Position numbers and translations under genes: made by a program | From: Verrucomicrobiales bacterium | GTDB lineage: Bacteria; Verrucomicrobiota; Verrucomicrobiia; Verrucomicrobiales; DEV007 | DNA: 34,957 nt | NCBI GenBank assembly: GCA_029233965.1 | Contig: JARGOP010000048.1 | Location: 1 to 34,957, forward strand | Direction of reading: 5' to 3' | Notes under the pieces: generated by a model | The model's database searches: none | The model's input: the letters and a program-made list of their open reading frames with translations, nothing else | What the model was told of the DNA's origin: nothing | Part shown: positions 25,568 to 34,602 of the stretch, piece by piece | Position numbering within the stretch: position 1 is the first letter of the stretch | How the letters are laid out: each line of letters starts with the position of its first letter

Positions 25568-25993
25568 TCAGCCCTCGACGCGAACCGCCGTGGGCGTGCC
25601 GGACTCGTCGGTGGAGAAGCTCATCTTCAATTTCCAGTGCGTGGAAATCTTCTTGAGAAGCTCCCGACGGGACACATCGCTGCTCGAGAAGTTGAAAGCG
25701 GGGGCGCCGGTGGGAAGGTTCGAAGTTTCGTAGAAGATATCGTTCAGAGGGACCTGATCAAAGATCAGCGTCGGAGTCATGTGCTTGTAATCGACTTCAA
25801 AGCGCTCATCGAGCCATTTGTTCAGCGGCTCATAGTCAGTCTTCAGAAAGCCCGCAGCATTGATCGGACCGCTGTCAGCAGTCTGGGAAGGGGAGATGAC
25901 ATTGCCATTGTTTCCCGTCGTTTCGCAACCGACGAGTCCGAGAGAAACGACAACAGAAAAGGTAAACATCCAACTTTTCACGACTTTCATCAT
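25568..25993 (-). CDS. Lipoprotein with a secretin-N (STN)-like domain
   Basis: A 141-residue protein. The signal peptide ends in the lipobox L-V-G-C with the lipidated Cys at about residue 23. After a short linker, residues about 75-140 look like a small beta-alpha domain: T-L-I-F-D-Q-V-P-L-N-D-I-F, then F-N-F-S-S-S-D-V-S-R-R-E-L-L-K-K-I-S. This resembles the STN domain found at the start of secretins and TonB receptors. No secretin gene is near, so it stands alone. It is probably in the outer membrane or periplasm; the function is unknown. It is divergent from coaD. Confidence 0.75.
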   Translation of the reverse strand: MMKVVKSWMFTFSVVVSLGLVGCETTGNNGNVISPSQTADSGPINAAGFLKTDYEPLNKWLDERFEVDYKHMTPTLIFDQVPLNDIFYETSNLPTGAPAFNFSSSDVSRRELLKKISTHWKLKMSFSTDESGTPTAVRVEG

Positions 25994-26088
25994 CCAGATA
26001 CTAGCGGGAATTCATGAAATGTCTTTGAAAAATTTTGGAATATGGGACCATCAGACTCAAGAATAGGGGGGGAACCTCCCAAAGTTTT

Positions 26089-26577
26089 ATGAAGACCGCA
26101 ATCTATCCGGGCAGTTTTGACCCGATCCACAATGGCCATCTCGATGTTATCGAGAGAGCCAGCAAGCTCTGGGATCGCATGATCGTTGCGGTGGCGTTTA
26201 ATGCGGCCAAGGCAGGGTTGTTCACTCCTGCGGAGCGGGTCGAGTTGATCCGGGAATCGACGAGTCACCTGGAAAATGTCGAGGTGACTTCCTTCGAAGG
26301 TCTCCTCGTAAACTTCGTACGGGACAATAAGGCTGATGTCGTCGTCCGCGGTCTCCGGGCGGTTTCGGACTTCGAGTATGAATTTCAAATGGCTCTGATG
26401 AACCAGAGCCTCGACGAAAATCTGGAAACGGTCTTCCTCATGCCGAGCCAGGAGAATATATACTTAAGCTCCCGCATCGTGAAAGAAGTCGCGCGACTTC
26501 AAGGTGACATCGATCAGTTTGTGCCCACTTGCGTCAAAGCGGAGCTTTGCCGCAAGCTCGGGGAAGGAAGGGAGTAG
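26089..26577 (+). CDS. coaD: Phosphopantetheine adenylyltransferase
   Basis: Fourth step of coenzyme A synthesis: adds AMP to 4'-phosphopantetheine. It is 162 residues long, the family norm. The nucleotidyl-transferase signature P-G-S-F-D-P-I-H-N-G-H (6-16), V-V-R-G-L-R near 88-93 and S-S-R-I-V-K-E-V-A near 130 are intact. The frame opens at 26035, but the ATG at 26089 matches the family start (MKTAIYPGSFDP). Confidence 0.97.
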   Translation: MKTAIYPGSFDPIHNGHLDVIERASKLWDRMIVAVAFNAAKAGLFTPAERVELIRESTSHLENVEVTSFEGLLVNFVRDNKADVVVRGLRAVSDFEYEFQMALMNQSLDENLETVFLMPSQENIYLSSRIVKEVARLQGDIDQFVPTCVKAELCRKLGEGRE

Positions 26578-26606
26578 AGGAGGAGAAATTTAGAGCATGG
26601 AATCAG

Positions 26607-26623
26607 CACCGACAGAGTCGGTG
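26607..26623. terminator. Perfect hairpin between convergent coaD and topB
   Basis: CACCGAC (26607-26613) and GTCGGTG (26617-26623) form a 7-bp stem with a 3-base loop, and outer GAAATTT/AAATTTC arms extend the symmetry. There is no long T-run. The position in the 66-bp gap suits a bidirectional terminator. Confidence 0.45.
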
Positions 26624-26643
26624 GAAATTTCATTCTCAGCTTC

Positions 26644-29283
26644 TCAGCTACTTTCCTTTTTTGCGGCCGCCTTCTTCCCGGGCGCAGCTTTCTTCGCAGC
26701 CGTTTTCTTCTTCGCCGGTTCGCGGGGCGGGAACTCCCAACCAAGCATGCGCTTGCCTTTCGTGTTGCAGGTCAATGCAGCTTTGAAAGGACGGCCCTTC
26801 TTACTGATCCACTGTTCGATGACATCCGTTTTTCCCTCGGTGAAATACTTGAGAGCCTGCTCGCGCGGGATTTCGTATTTACACATCTCCTTCGAGAGGC
26901 GGGCTTTGCAGCCATCACCGCTGGCACGGCGATCACAAAGGTAGCTGTGAGGAGTGACGTAGATATCACCTTTCTCACAGAGCGGACATTTGCAAAGCTT
27001 GTTCTCCGCTTTGATTGCTTCGGCTTCCTCCTCCTCTTCGGGGGACTTCTCAAAAACAAAGGATGCCTTCAGGCCCGTCTTCTTGTCCTCCTGCAATTCG
27101 ATCGCGGCATCAAAGGGCTGCTTGAAGCGATTCACGAAGCCGGTGAGCGGCCCTACCAGTTTCGTGGTGAGAAGGGTTTTTGCCTCTTCCTCGGAAAGCG
27201 GGCGGCTCGCAATCACTTTCGGAAGAGCGAATTTACATTCCGGCTGCTTACATTTGTAGCGTCCGTCATCCTGACCCAGGGCAGAGGCTCCACAGACCGG
27301 GCATGCCACCGGGAACTCCGGCCATTCCCGCTCCAGAGCGGTCCGGGCATACTCTTTGGCCGTCTCGACGACCGTGCCGGTGAGCTCCTTGATCTCGTTC
27401 ATGAAGCTGGGGCGTTCCATTTTGCCCTGCTCCATTTGCTTCAGCTTGTATTCCCATTCGCCGGTCATTTCCGGAGAGGTGAGAATGCCGATCCTCATGT
27501 TGTTGAGCTGCTCGATGAGCCGCATTCCGCGAGTCGTCACGTAAATATCACGGCCATCACGGGTGATGTATTTGTCATTGATCAAACCCTCGATTGTCGA
27601 GGCCCGGGTCGCGGGGGTGCCGAGTCCACGCTCGGACATGGCGTCGCGCAGTTCTTCATCGTCGACGCGTTTGCCCGCAGTCTCCATCGCGGAGAGAAGC
27701 GTGCTCTCGTTGTATCGTGCGGGCGGGCGCGTCTGCTTATCGAGGCGCTCGACCTTCTTTGCTTCGGCACTTTCACCGGGAGCGACCGGAACGATCTCTT
27801 TGTCGGCACTGGCGGAGGATTTTTTGACCCGGCCCTCTTCGCCGTCATCGACAGGGGCGGGCGGGGGTGCGCCGACTTTTTTGCCGTAGACCGCAAGCCA
27901 GCCGGCTTCGACGAGGATTTTGCCGTCGGTCTTGAAGGCGTCTTCACCGATCCGGCTGATGCGGGTCGTGATCTCGAACTCGGCCTGCGGATAGAAGGTC
28001 GCAATGAAGCGACGGCTCACCATGTCGTAGAGCTTCTGCTCGGCCTCGTCGAGGTTAGCCGGGATCTGTCCGGTCGGAATGATTGCAAAGTGGTCACTGA
28101 CTTTGGCGCCGTTAAAGACACGCTTGTCCCTGCCGTTGACCCATGACTTCTCAATCACCTTGGCGGCGTGCCCGGGCATGTCGCCTATGGTGTAGCCTGA
28201 GGCTCCCGAAATCTTCTTCAGCGTTTCGATCGTTGTGGGAACGTAGTCGTCAGGCAGGTAGCGGGAGTCGGTTCGTGGATAAGTCAGCGCTTTGTGGCGC
28301 TCGTAGAGAGACTGCGCCAGCTGGAGGGTGCGGCGGGCGGAGAATCCGAAGCGTCCGTTCGCCTCGCGCTGAAGGCTCGTGAGATCGTAGAGCTGCGGCG
28401 AAATCTGCCTGGTTGGCTTTTTCTTTTCCTCAACCGCGGCTGTTTTCCCCTGACAGCGATCCACGATTGCCTGTGCCGTCGCTTGATCCCAGATCCGCTC
28501 GGCGCGGGCATGCGGCTTGTCCTCCACCTTTTTGTAGGTCTCGCTGAACCAGCGGCCGAGGTAGTCACCGGCCTTCACGCCGAAGGTAGCGTGAACCTCG
28601 AAGTAGTCTTCGCTGACGAACTGGTCGATTTCAGATTCGCGCTCGGCAAGGAGGGCCAGAGTCGGAGTCTGGACGCGACCGACGGGAGTCTTGTTGAACC
28701 CGCCGAACTTGCTGTTGAAGGCCGTCATTGCCCGGGTCGAGTTGATCCCGATGAGCCAGTCGGACTCCGAACGGCAGTAGGCCGCGTCGGAAAGAGGGCG
28801 CATCTCCTCGTCGCTGCGGAGGTTGCTGAAGGCCTCCTTGATTGCTCCATCGGTCATGGACTGCATCCAGAGTCGGCGGGTCGGCTTATCAATTCCGGCG
28901 AACTGAACGATGTAGCGGAAAATGAGTTCCCCTTCGCGGCCGGCATCACAGGCATTGATGAGTTCGGTCACATCCTTGCGCTTCATGAGGCGCTTGAGGA
29001 CATTGAGGCGGGACTTCGATCCCTTTTGCTCACTGGGTTCGAGCGCGAACTGATCGGGGACCACAGGGAGACAGTCAAACTTCCAGGGGAGGGTTTTTCC
29101 CTCGGCGGTCATGGGCAGAGCCTGTTGCACGAGGTGGCCGACGGCAGAGGAAATGATGTATCGATCGTTCTCGAAAAAATCCTCCTTCTTGTCGAATTTC
29201 CCGATCGCGGGGTCTTTTCCGAGAACCCGGGCGAGGTCGTTGGCGACACTCGGTTTCTCGGCGATGATTAGTGATTTCGACAT
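26644..29283 (-). CDS. topB: DNA topoisomerase III with Cys-rich C-terminus and Lys/Ala tail
   Basis: A type IA topoisomerase of 879 residues, much longer than E. coli TopB. The TOPRIM domain has I-A-E-K-P-S (with Glu9) and D113-A-G-R-E-G-E. The active-site Tyr335 lies in T-Y-P-R-T-D-S. After the core come two zinc-binding clusters: C-P-V-C with a later C-x-C and C, and C-P-L-C followed by two further Cys. A histone-like tail rich in Lys and Ala closes the protein (last 25 residues). It relaxes and decatenates DNA. It lies 72 bp downstream of dprA on the same strand and is probably co-transcribed. Confidence 0.95.
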   Translation of the reverse strand: MSKSLIIAEKPSVANDLARVLGKDPAIGKFDKKEDFFENDRYIISSAVGHLVQQALPMTAEGKTLPWKFDCLPVVPDQFALEPSEQKGSKSRLNVLKRLMKRKDVTELINACDAGREGELIFRYIVQFAGIDKPTRRLWMQSMTDGAIKEAFSNLRSDEEMRPLSDAAYCRSESDWLIGINSTRAMTAFNSKFGGFNKTPVGRVQTPTLALLAERESEIDQFVSEDYFEVHATFGVKAGDYLGRWFSETYKKVEDKPHARAERIWDQATAQAIVDRCQGKTAAVEEKKKPTRQISPQLYDLTSLQREANGRFGFSARRTLQLAQSLYERHKALTYPRTDSRYLPDDYVPTTIETLKKISGASGYTIGDMPGHAAKVIEKSWVNGRDKRVFNGAKVSDHFAIIPTGQIPANLDEAEQKLYDMVSRRFIATFYPQAEFEITTRISRIGEDAFKTDGKILVEAGWLAVYGKKVGAPPPAPVDDGEEGRVKKSSASADKEIVPVAPGESAEAKKVERLDKQTRPPARYNESTLLSAMETAGKRVDDEELRDAMSERGLGTPATRASTIEGLINDKYITRDGRDIYVTTRGMRLIEQLNNMRIGILTSPEMTGEWEYKLKQMEQGKMERPSFMNEIKELTGTVVETAKEYARTALEREWPEFPVACPVCGASALGQDDGRYKCKQPECKFALPKVIASRPLSEEEAKTLLTTKLVGPLTGFVNRFKQPFDAAIELQEDKKTGLKASFVFEKSPEEEEEAEAIKAENKLCKCPLCEKGDIYVTPHSYLCDRRASGDGCKARLSKEMCKYEIPREQALKYFTEGKTDVIEQWISKKGRPFKAALTCNTKGKRMLGWEFPPREPAKKKTAAKKAAPGKKAAAKKESS

Positions 29284-29355
29284 GGATAAGTGGGGGGAGG
29301 TGTGCGGCGGAAAGTGTCCCGGTCGTCAATGGAGTGGCCCGATTTCAACGTTCCG

Positions 29356-30471
29356 TCAAATCAGTTTCGTGAAGTATTTGCCCGGAAGCTGTTTAATCAG
29401 ACTCTTCATTTCGAGCTGGAGCAGGGTCGCGCTGACCACTCCGGCGGGAAGTGCGTGCGCCTCGGAAAGCGCATCAATCGTCGACTCTCCGGACTCCAAT
29501 GCGTCGAGTATGGTTCGCTCGTTTTCGTTCAATTCGGGAATCGGCCGGGCGATCCGGGCAGGGGCGACCGGAGGATCGAAATCGAGGGCGAGTGAGTTGA
29601 TTCCTGCGCCGAGATCATCGACGATGTCCTGCGCTGTGCAGACCAGGGTTGCTCCCGAGCGGATCAGCCGGTTGCAGCCTTCGGAAGTCGGGCGGTCGAT
29701 CGGTCCGGGTACGGCAAAGACGGTTCGTCCCTGTTCGAGCGCCTGGTTTGCGGTGATCATCGATCCGCTGCGCGCCGGTGCCTCGACGACGAGGAGTCCC
29801 TGTGACATTCCGGAAACAATTCGGTTCCGGAGGGGAAAGGATTGTTTGTCAGGAACGTAGAGGACGGGGAATTCCGAGATTACCGCCCCGTTTTCCGCAA
29901 TCCTGTCGGCGAGCGCCTGATTTTCGGGCGGGTAGACATTTCCGATCCCGGAACCGAGGACCGCGACAGTTCGGCCTTCGGCAGCAAGCGCCGCTTCGTG
30001 AGCCGCCGTGTCGATTCCTCTCGCAAGTCCGCTCACAATGCAGAAACCGGTGCGCGCGAGCTGAAAACTGAGCTTTCTGGCCTGTTCCCGGCCGTAGTGC
30101 GTCATGCGACGGGAGCCGACGACGCCAATCGCTGCCGAATCCGAAGGTCGGAGCTCGCCCTTTATATAAAGCAGGAAAGGAGGATCGTGGATTTCGCGGA
30201 GCGCCGGAGGGTATTCGTCGTCGTCCAGTGTGATCGCTCTGATCCCGTGCTTTTCCATGCGGCGCTGTTCCTCAGGCAGGTCGATGTGGCGTTCCCACTG
30301 GTGAATCTGCTCTGCCATCTCCCGCCCGATCCCGGGGACCTCCTGGAGATCCTGTGCCGATGCCGAGAGAATGCGATCCGGTTCCTGAAAATACTCCAGC
30401 ATCCGCCGAACCCGGATCGGCCCGATGCGGGGGAGTAAATTCAGCGCGAGAAATGCATCCTTCGAGTTCAT
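29356..30471 (-). CDS. dprA: DNA processing protein DprA
   Basis: A 371-residue protein that binds incoming single-stranded DNA and loads RecA during transformation. The helix-hairpin-helix-like start (L-P-R-I-G-P-I-R-V and V-P-G-I-G-R-E) precedes the Rossmann core, which has V-G-S-R-R-M-T-H-Y-G, S-G-L-A-R-G-I-D-T-A-A-H and L-G-S-G-I-G-N-V-Y-P. A winged-helix-like C-terminal domain follows. Natural competence is suggested but not shown, as no other com genes are in view. No ribosome binding site precedes the ATG (see 30481-30509). Confidence 0.95.
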   Translation of the reverse strand: MNSKDAFLALNLLPRIGPIRVRRMLEYFQEPDRILSASAQDLQEVPGIGREMAEQIHQWERHIDLPEEQRRMEKHGIRAITLDDDEYPPALREIHDPPFLLYIKGELRPSDSAAIGVVGSRRMTHYGREQARKLSFQLARTGFCIVSGLARGIDTAAHEAALAAEGRTVAVLGSGIGNVYPPENQALADRIAENGAVISEFPVLYVPDKQSFPLRNRIVSGMSQGLLVVEAPARSGSMITANQALEQGRTVFAVPGPIDRPTSEGCNRLIRSGATLVCTAQDIVDDLGAGINSLALDFDPPVAPARIARPIPELNENERTILDALESGESTIDALSEAHALPAGVVSATLLQLEMKSLIKQLPGKYFTKLI

Positions 30472-30480
30472 CGATAAATC

Positions 30481-30509
30481 TGGATACTTGAAAAAACCCG
30501 GAATGACAA
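30481..30509 (-). promoter_or_regulatory. Possible sigma-70-like promoter for dprA, leaderless
   Basis: On the minus strand TTGTCA (30504-30509, -35) and TATCCA (30481-30486, -10) are 17 bases apart. The -10 ends only 9 bases before the dprA ATG, so the message could be nearly leaderless. The -10 match is weak. Nearby there is also an inverted repeat, CTTGAAAA (30487-30494) with TTTTCAAG (30526-30533). Confidence 0.3.
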
Positions 30510-30617
30510 GTGTTCATTTGAGTTGTTTTCAAGAGTGTTAACTCCGGGGCCGCTCGTTTGCCTGATTTTGAATTAGCGGATCGAACTGATTCCGGCTAGG
30601 GTCGCACCACCTTCACG

Positions 30618-31784
30618 ATGGGAGAGAAATGGACACTCGAATCAGCCGCTGAGAAGAAAGCACCGGGTCTGCATCCGCTGGCCGGGTCCCGCTTGCGCGT
30701 CTTTCTGCAGCATTTTTTGTTCACCCCGGGATTTGATCCGCGGACTCGCTACCAGCGATTCATCGCCTGCGTGGCCCAGGTTGTCCGCTTCCCGCTTGCG
30801 CTGATTGAAAAGGTGAAATATGCGGGTGCCATCAACCGGCAGACGATGAAAACGCCGCCGATTTTTCTGATCGGGCACTGGAGGAGTGGCACGACCCATC
30901 TTCATAATCTCATGAGCCGGGATCCCCAGTTCGGGTATCTCAAGTTTACGGAAACGGCGCTCCCGCTCGATATGCTGGGGCCCAAGGTGCACATCATGCG
31001 CCGCATCATTGACCGGGCGCTCCCGGATGATCGCGGGTTCGACAAGGTCAAGCTCACGCTCGACGAACCGCAGGAGGAGGAGATGGCGCTTGGAAATCTG
31101 AATCCGATCGGCTATTACAGCATCTACTATTTTCCACAGGAGATGGCAAAACTGCGCGACGTGTCTCTCTTTTTCGAGGGATGCCCGGATTCAGCTGTGA
31201 AGCGTTTCAAAAAGAACTACTCGTTTCTCGTGAGGAAGCTCAACTACGCGAAACAGGGGCGTCAGTTGCTGTTTAAGAATCCGCCGTCAACGACCCGGAT
31301 GAAGATGATTCTCGAAATGTATCCGGATGCTCGATTTGTTCACATCGTTCGGAATCCCTGGGAAGTCTATTGCTCGACGAGGAGCCATTTTCCCCGCGTC
31401 TTCAATGCATTCGCGTGGCAGTCGTTTCAGAATGTCGATATTCCAGGCTACACTCTGGAAACCTACGAAAAGCTGATGCGACGCTATCTTGCCGATCGTG
31501 ACGAACTCAAGTTGCCGTCGAACCAGCTGGTCGAGACCACCTACGAAGCGATCACCGAAGACCCTCTGGGTGAAATCGGTCGGATCTACGATGAACTCGG
31601 ACTCGGCGGCAAAAAGGAGGGACTCTCCGAAATCAGTTCGTATCTCGACGGCCTGAAGGATTACCAGCGCAACGTTCACTACGTCAGTGAAGAGGAAGCG
31701 AAGGAAATTCGGGAGCGCTGGAAGTTTTCCTTCGATGCCTGGAACTACGAGACCGGGCCGCCTGAGGCGATTCAGGTCCGCTAA
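30618..31784 (+). CDS. Sulfotransferase-family protein
   Basis: A 388-residue protein that probably transfers sulfate from PAPS to a hydroxyl or amine. The 5'-phosphosulfate loop I-G-H-W-R-S-G-T-T-H-L-H-N (85-97) is clear. The 3'-phosphate motif V-R-N-P-W-E-V-Y-C-S-T-R-S (about 239-251) keeps the Arg and Ser. There is no obvious signal peptide. The stop and the start of lpxB overlap by one base (TAATG), so translation may be coupled. The substrate is unknown. It lies next to a lipid A gene, so an envelope glycolipid is a natural guess. Confidence 0.9.
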   Translation: MGEKWTLESAAEKKAPGLHPLAGSRLRVFLQHFLFTPGFDPRTRYQRFIACVAQVVRFPLALIEKVKYAGAINRQTMKTPPIFLIGHWRSGTTHLHNLMSRDPQFGYLKFTETALPLDMLGPKVHIMRRIIDRALPDDRGFDKVKLTLDEPQEEEMALGNLNPIGYYSIYYFPQEMAKLRDVSLFFEGCPDSAVKRFKKNYSFLVRKLNYAKQGRQLLFKNPPSTTRMKMILEMYPDARFVHIVRNPWEVYCSTRSHFPRVFNAFAWQSFQNVDIPGYTLETYEKLMRRYLADRDELKLPSNQLVETTYEAITEDPLGEIGRIYDELGLGGKKEGLSEISSYLDGLKDYQRNVHYVSEEEAKEIRERWKFSFDAWNYETGPPEAIQVR

Positions 31785-32938
31785 TGAAAACCTGTCACGC
31801 CAAGCAGTCTTTGAAATCTCTCGTCGTCATTGCCGGTGAAATCAGTGGAGACACTCACGGAGCCGAACTTCTCAGGGCGCTTCCGGGGACAGACGGGTGG
31901 AGTGTTTCCGGGCTCGGTGGGCCGAAGATGGCCGAATGGACCGGCACGATCGAAAACTGGCTCGACGAAGCGGCGGTCCTCGGTCTCCTGGAGGTTCTGA
32001 AGAAATACGGTTACTTCCGCGAAAAGATGGAGGAGACCGTCGCTCACATTCACGAAGTGAAGCCGGATGGTGTCCTCTTCATTGACTACCCGGGATTTAA
32101 TCTCCGTCTCGCAAAACGGCTCCGGGAGGAGGGCTACAAGGGGAAGCTGATTTACTACATCAGCCCTCAGGTATGGGCCTGGAAAAAGGGGCGTATCAAG
32201 GTCATGGCCAGACTTCTGGATCTCATGATCTGCATTTTCCCTTTCGAGAAACAGCTCTACGAAAAGAGTGGCCTCCCGACGGAGTTCGCGGGGCATCCTT
32301 TGATCGACGAAATGGCAGAGGTTCGCGATGAGGGGATCGTGAGAGATTCAAATCTCGTCGCGATGCTTCCCGGTTCGAGGGAGCGTGAAATCGCGAAGCT
32401 GTTTCCTCCGATGCTGGAGGCTGCCGCCGAACTGCTCGAGTCCCACCCCTCATTGATGTTTGCGACGACCGGGGCAACTCGGACTCTCACGGAGCGTCTC
32501 AGGGAGATGGTTGCTGCGGCCGGCCTTTCCGATGCGTTTTCCGTAGGTGAGTCAACGAGTCACCACATCATGCAGCAAGCCGGGGTCGGAGTGGTCGCGT
32601 CGGGCACGGCGACGCTCGAAGCAGCCTGCCTCGGGCTGCCCTATTGTCTGACCTACAAGGTGGCCTGGCTCACCGCGCAGGTCGCCAGACGCGTGATGTC
32701 GGTCGACTACCTCGGGATTGTCAATGTCATGGCGGATCGGGAAGTCGTGAAGGAACTGCTGCAAAACGATGCAAACGGGGCGGCAATTGCGGCCGAGTTG
32801 AACCGGCTTCTGGAAGATACCGCGGCCCGTGAAGCGATCAGGCGCGAGATCGCCGAAGTCGTGGCGATGCTGGGGGGCGGGGGAGCGCACGAAAAGGCTG
32901 CTCAATCAGTAGCAGCTGCATTGGAGGTCACAGCGTAA
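31784..32938 (+). CDS. lpxB: Lipid-A-disaccharide synthase
   Basis: Joins UDP-diacylglucosamine and lipid X to form the disaccharide of lipid A at the inner membrane. It is 384 residues long. The family motifs G-E-I-S-G-D-T-H-G (18-26), I-S-P-Q-V-W-A-W-K-K-G-R near 125 and S-G-T-A-T-L-E-A-A-C near 270 are intact, and the C-terminal A-D-R-E-V-V-K-E-L-L-Q is conserved. The start overlaps the sulfotransferase stop by one base. It shows that the organism makes lipid A. Confidence 0.95.
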   Translation: MKTCHAKQSLKSLVVIAGEISGDTHGAELLRALPGTDGWSVSGLGGPKMAEWTGTIENWLDEAAVLGLLEVLKKYGYFREKMEETVAHIHEVKPDGVLFIDYPGFNLRLAKRLREEGYKGKLIYYISPQVWAWKKGRIKVMARLLDLMICIFPFEKQLYEKSGLPTEFAGHPLIDEMAEVRDEGIVRDSNLVAMLPGSREREIAKLFPPMLEAAAELLESHPSLMFATTGATRTLTERLREMVAAAGLSDAFSVGESTSHHIMQQAGVGVVASGTATLEAACLGLPYCLTYKVAWLTAQVARRVMSVDYLGIVNVMADREVVKELLQNDANGAAIAAELNRLLEDTAAREAIRREIAEVVAMLGGGGAHEKAAQSVAAALEVTA

Positions 32939-32947
32939 TTCACGACG

Positions 32948-33985
32948 ATGAAAGAAGGTGCTTTGATTCGATTTTTGATTGTTGCTCTGCCGACCGGCTT
33001 GCTGTTCCTCGGCGTCGCGGCGATGCTGAAGACGCATCTCTCGACTCCTGAAATACCGATCGACCCCAACGAAGAATCCCGTCTCGACGCGGCTGCCCTG
33101 AACCGGAAACCGGTGAACCGCGTGGATATCGAACGCTACCTGACCACGTTGACCGAACAGATCGGAGAACGTCACGTTGGCAAACCGGAAAATCTCGAAA
33201 AGGCCGCCGTCTGGATCGAGTCCTCTCTCGGGGGCGGGAATATCGGTTACCCGGTCGAGCGACATGTTCACGATGCGGATGGAGTCGAAGTGCGGAATTT
33301 GATTGCGGAGCTTCCCGGGAAGTCACGCCGGGACGAAATCATCATTGTCGGAGCCCATTACGACACGATCCCGAACTGTCCGGGCGCCAATGACAACGGG
33401 ACGGGGATCGCCGCGCTCATGAGTCTGGCTCAGGCAATGGCGGGCGATCAGCAGGAACGGACAATCCGCTTCGTGGCCTTCGTGAATGAAGAGCCCCCGT
33501 ATTTTCAGACGGACCGCATGGGCAGCCGGGTCTACGCGGCCCGCAGTCGAAGCCGTCGCGAGAATATTGTCGCGATGATGGCGCTTGAAACGATCGGGTA
33601 TTTTTCCAAAGAGGAAAACAGCCAGAAGGTTCCCGAAGGCCTTGAGGAATCTTTCCCGACGACGGGAGACTTTCTCGCCTTCGTCGGCAACGAGCACTCA
33701 CGCTATTTTGCCGATTCCGCGCGTGCCGCGTTTGAGAGAGCGAGTGGAATCCCTGCGATCGGAGGCGCTTTTCCCCCTGAAGTCCCCGGCGTGGGATGGT
33801 CCGATCACTGGTCGTTTTGGCAGGAAGGCTACAAAGCGATCATGGTGACTGACACCGCGCCCTACCGGTATCCTCACTATCACAAATCCACTGACACGAT
33901 CGATAAACTCGATCTGGAGATGCTGGTGAAGGTGATCGAGGGACTGGAGGAGGTCGTCAAAACCTGGGCGAATCCGGGGGAGTAA
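32948..33985 (+). CDS. Membrane-anchored M28-family zinc peptidase
   Basis: A 345-residue protein with one N-terminal membrane segment (about 8-27), so the catalytic part is extracytoplasmic. Zinc-binding residues are present: His137 in G-A-H-Y-D, Asp149 in A-N-D-N-G, Glu181/Glu182 in V-N-E-E-P, Glu214, and a C-terminal histidine in H-Y-H-K-S-T-D. It is probably an aminopeptidase or related amidohydrolase acting in the periplasm. It starts 9 bp after lpxB and is likely in the same transcript. The substrate is not known. Confidence 0.92.
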   Translation: MKEGALIRFLIVALPTGLLFLGVAAMLKTHLSTPEIPIDPNEESRLDAAALNRKPVNRVDIERYLTTLTEQIGERHVGKPENLEKAAVWIESSLGGGNIGYPVERHVHDADGVEVRNLIAELPGKSRRDEIIIVGAHYDTIPNCPGANDNGTGIAALMSLAQAMAGDQQERTIRFVAFVNEEPPYFQTDRMGSRVYAARSRSRRENIVAMMALETIGYFSKEENSQKVPEGLEESFPTTGDFLAFVGNEHSRYFADSARAAFERASGIPAIGGAFPPEVPGVGWSDHWSFWQEGYKAIMVTDTAPYRYPHYHKSTDTIDKLDLEMLVKVIEGLEEVVKTWANPGE

Positions 33986-34052
33986 GGGGCGTTGGACTGA
34001 GTGATCCGGTCGCTTCACAGAAAGCTCTCAAACCAAAGATTTCCAATTCCCG

Positions 34053-34424
34053 CTACAGCGCCGGAATCTGCCCCTGTGCTTCGCTCAGGAACCCGGCGAT
34101 CCCGTTTTCCTTGTCACAGAGAATGACTTTGGGATCGACCGGTTTTTCGGTGAGTTCAAAGCCCATGATGATGACTTTCTCGCCCGCGTTGATGAGATGA
34201 GCGGCGGCGCCATTGATCTCGATGGCACCGGATCCCCGCTCGCCTTCGATAACGTAGGTTTCCAGTCGCGCCCCGGTCGTCGCGCTGACGACGAGCACTT
34301 TCTCACCGATCCAGAGACCGACTGCATCGACGAGATTCCGGTCGATAGTGATGCTCCCGACATAGTCGACATTCGCCTCGGTGACCGTGGCCAGGTGGAT
34401 CTTGGATCTGAGCAGACTCCGCAT
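34053..34424 (-). CDS. panD: Aspartate 1-decarboxylase proenzyme
   Basis: Makes beta-alanine for pantothenate and CoA. It is 123 residues long. The self-cleavage site Gly23-Ser24 sits in Y-V-G-S-I-T-I-D, giving the pyruvoyl group after processing. N-G-A-A-A-H and V-I-I-M-G-F-E near the C-terminus are conserved. The open frame reaches 34466, but the ATG at 34424 gives the usual M-R-S-L-L-R-S-K-I-H start. Confidence 0.96.
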   Translation of the reverse strand: MRSLLRSKIHLATVTEANVDYVGSITIDRNLVDAVGLWIGEKVLVVSATTGARLETYVIEGERGSGAIEINGAAAHLINAGEKVIIMGFELTEKPVDPKVILCDKENGIAGFLSEAQGQIPAL

Positions 34425-34602
34425 GAGAAATGGGCGCAAGGTTTCGCAGAATTTCAGGAAATGCAAGGCATCACTCGGCTAATGAAATGAACAGGATTAC
34501 CAGTCGATGCCATTTCCATGACGACGGTGGGGTGATTGGAGGGGGATGAAAAGACAAAATGAGGGTTGAGCAATTGGCGGCGGCATTGAAACATACGGGC
34601 GA

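Noticed and set aside
26947-28146. 399-codon plus-strand open frame inside topB
   Set aside because: It is antisense to a gene with intact motifs and encodes low-complexity, family-free sequence; it is a GC-driven shadow.
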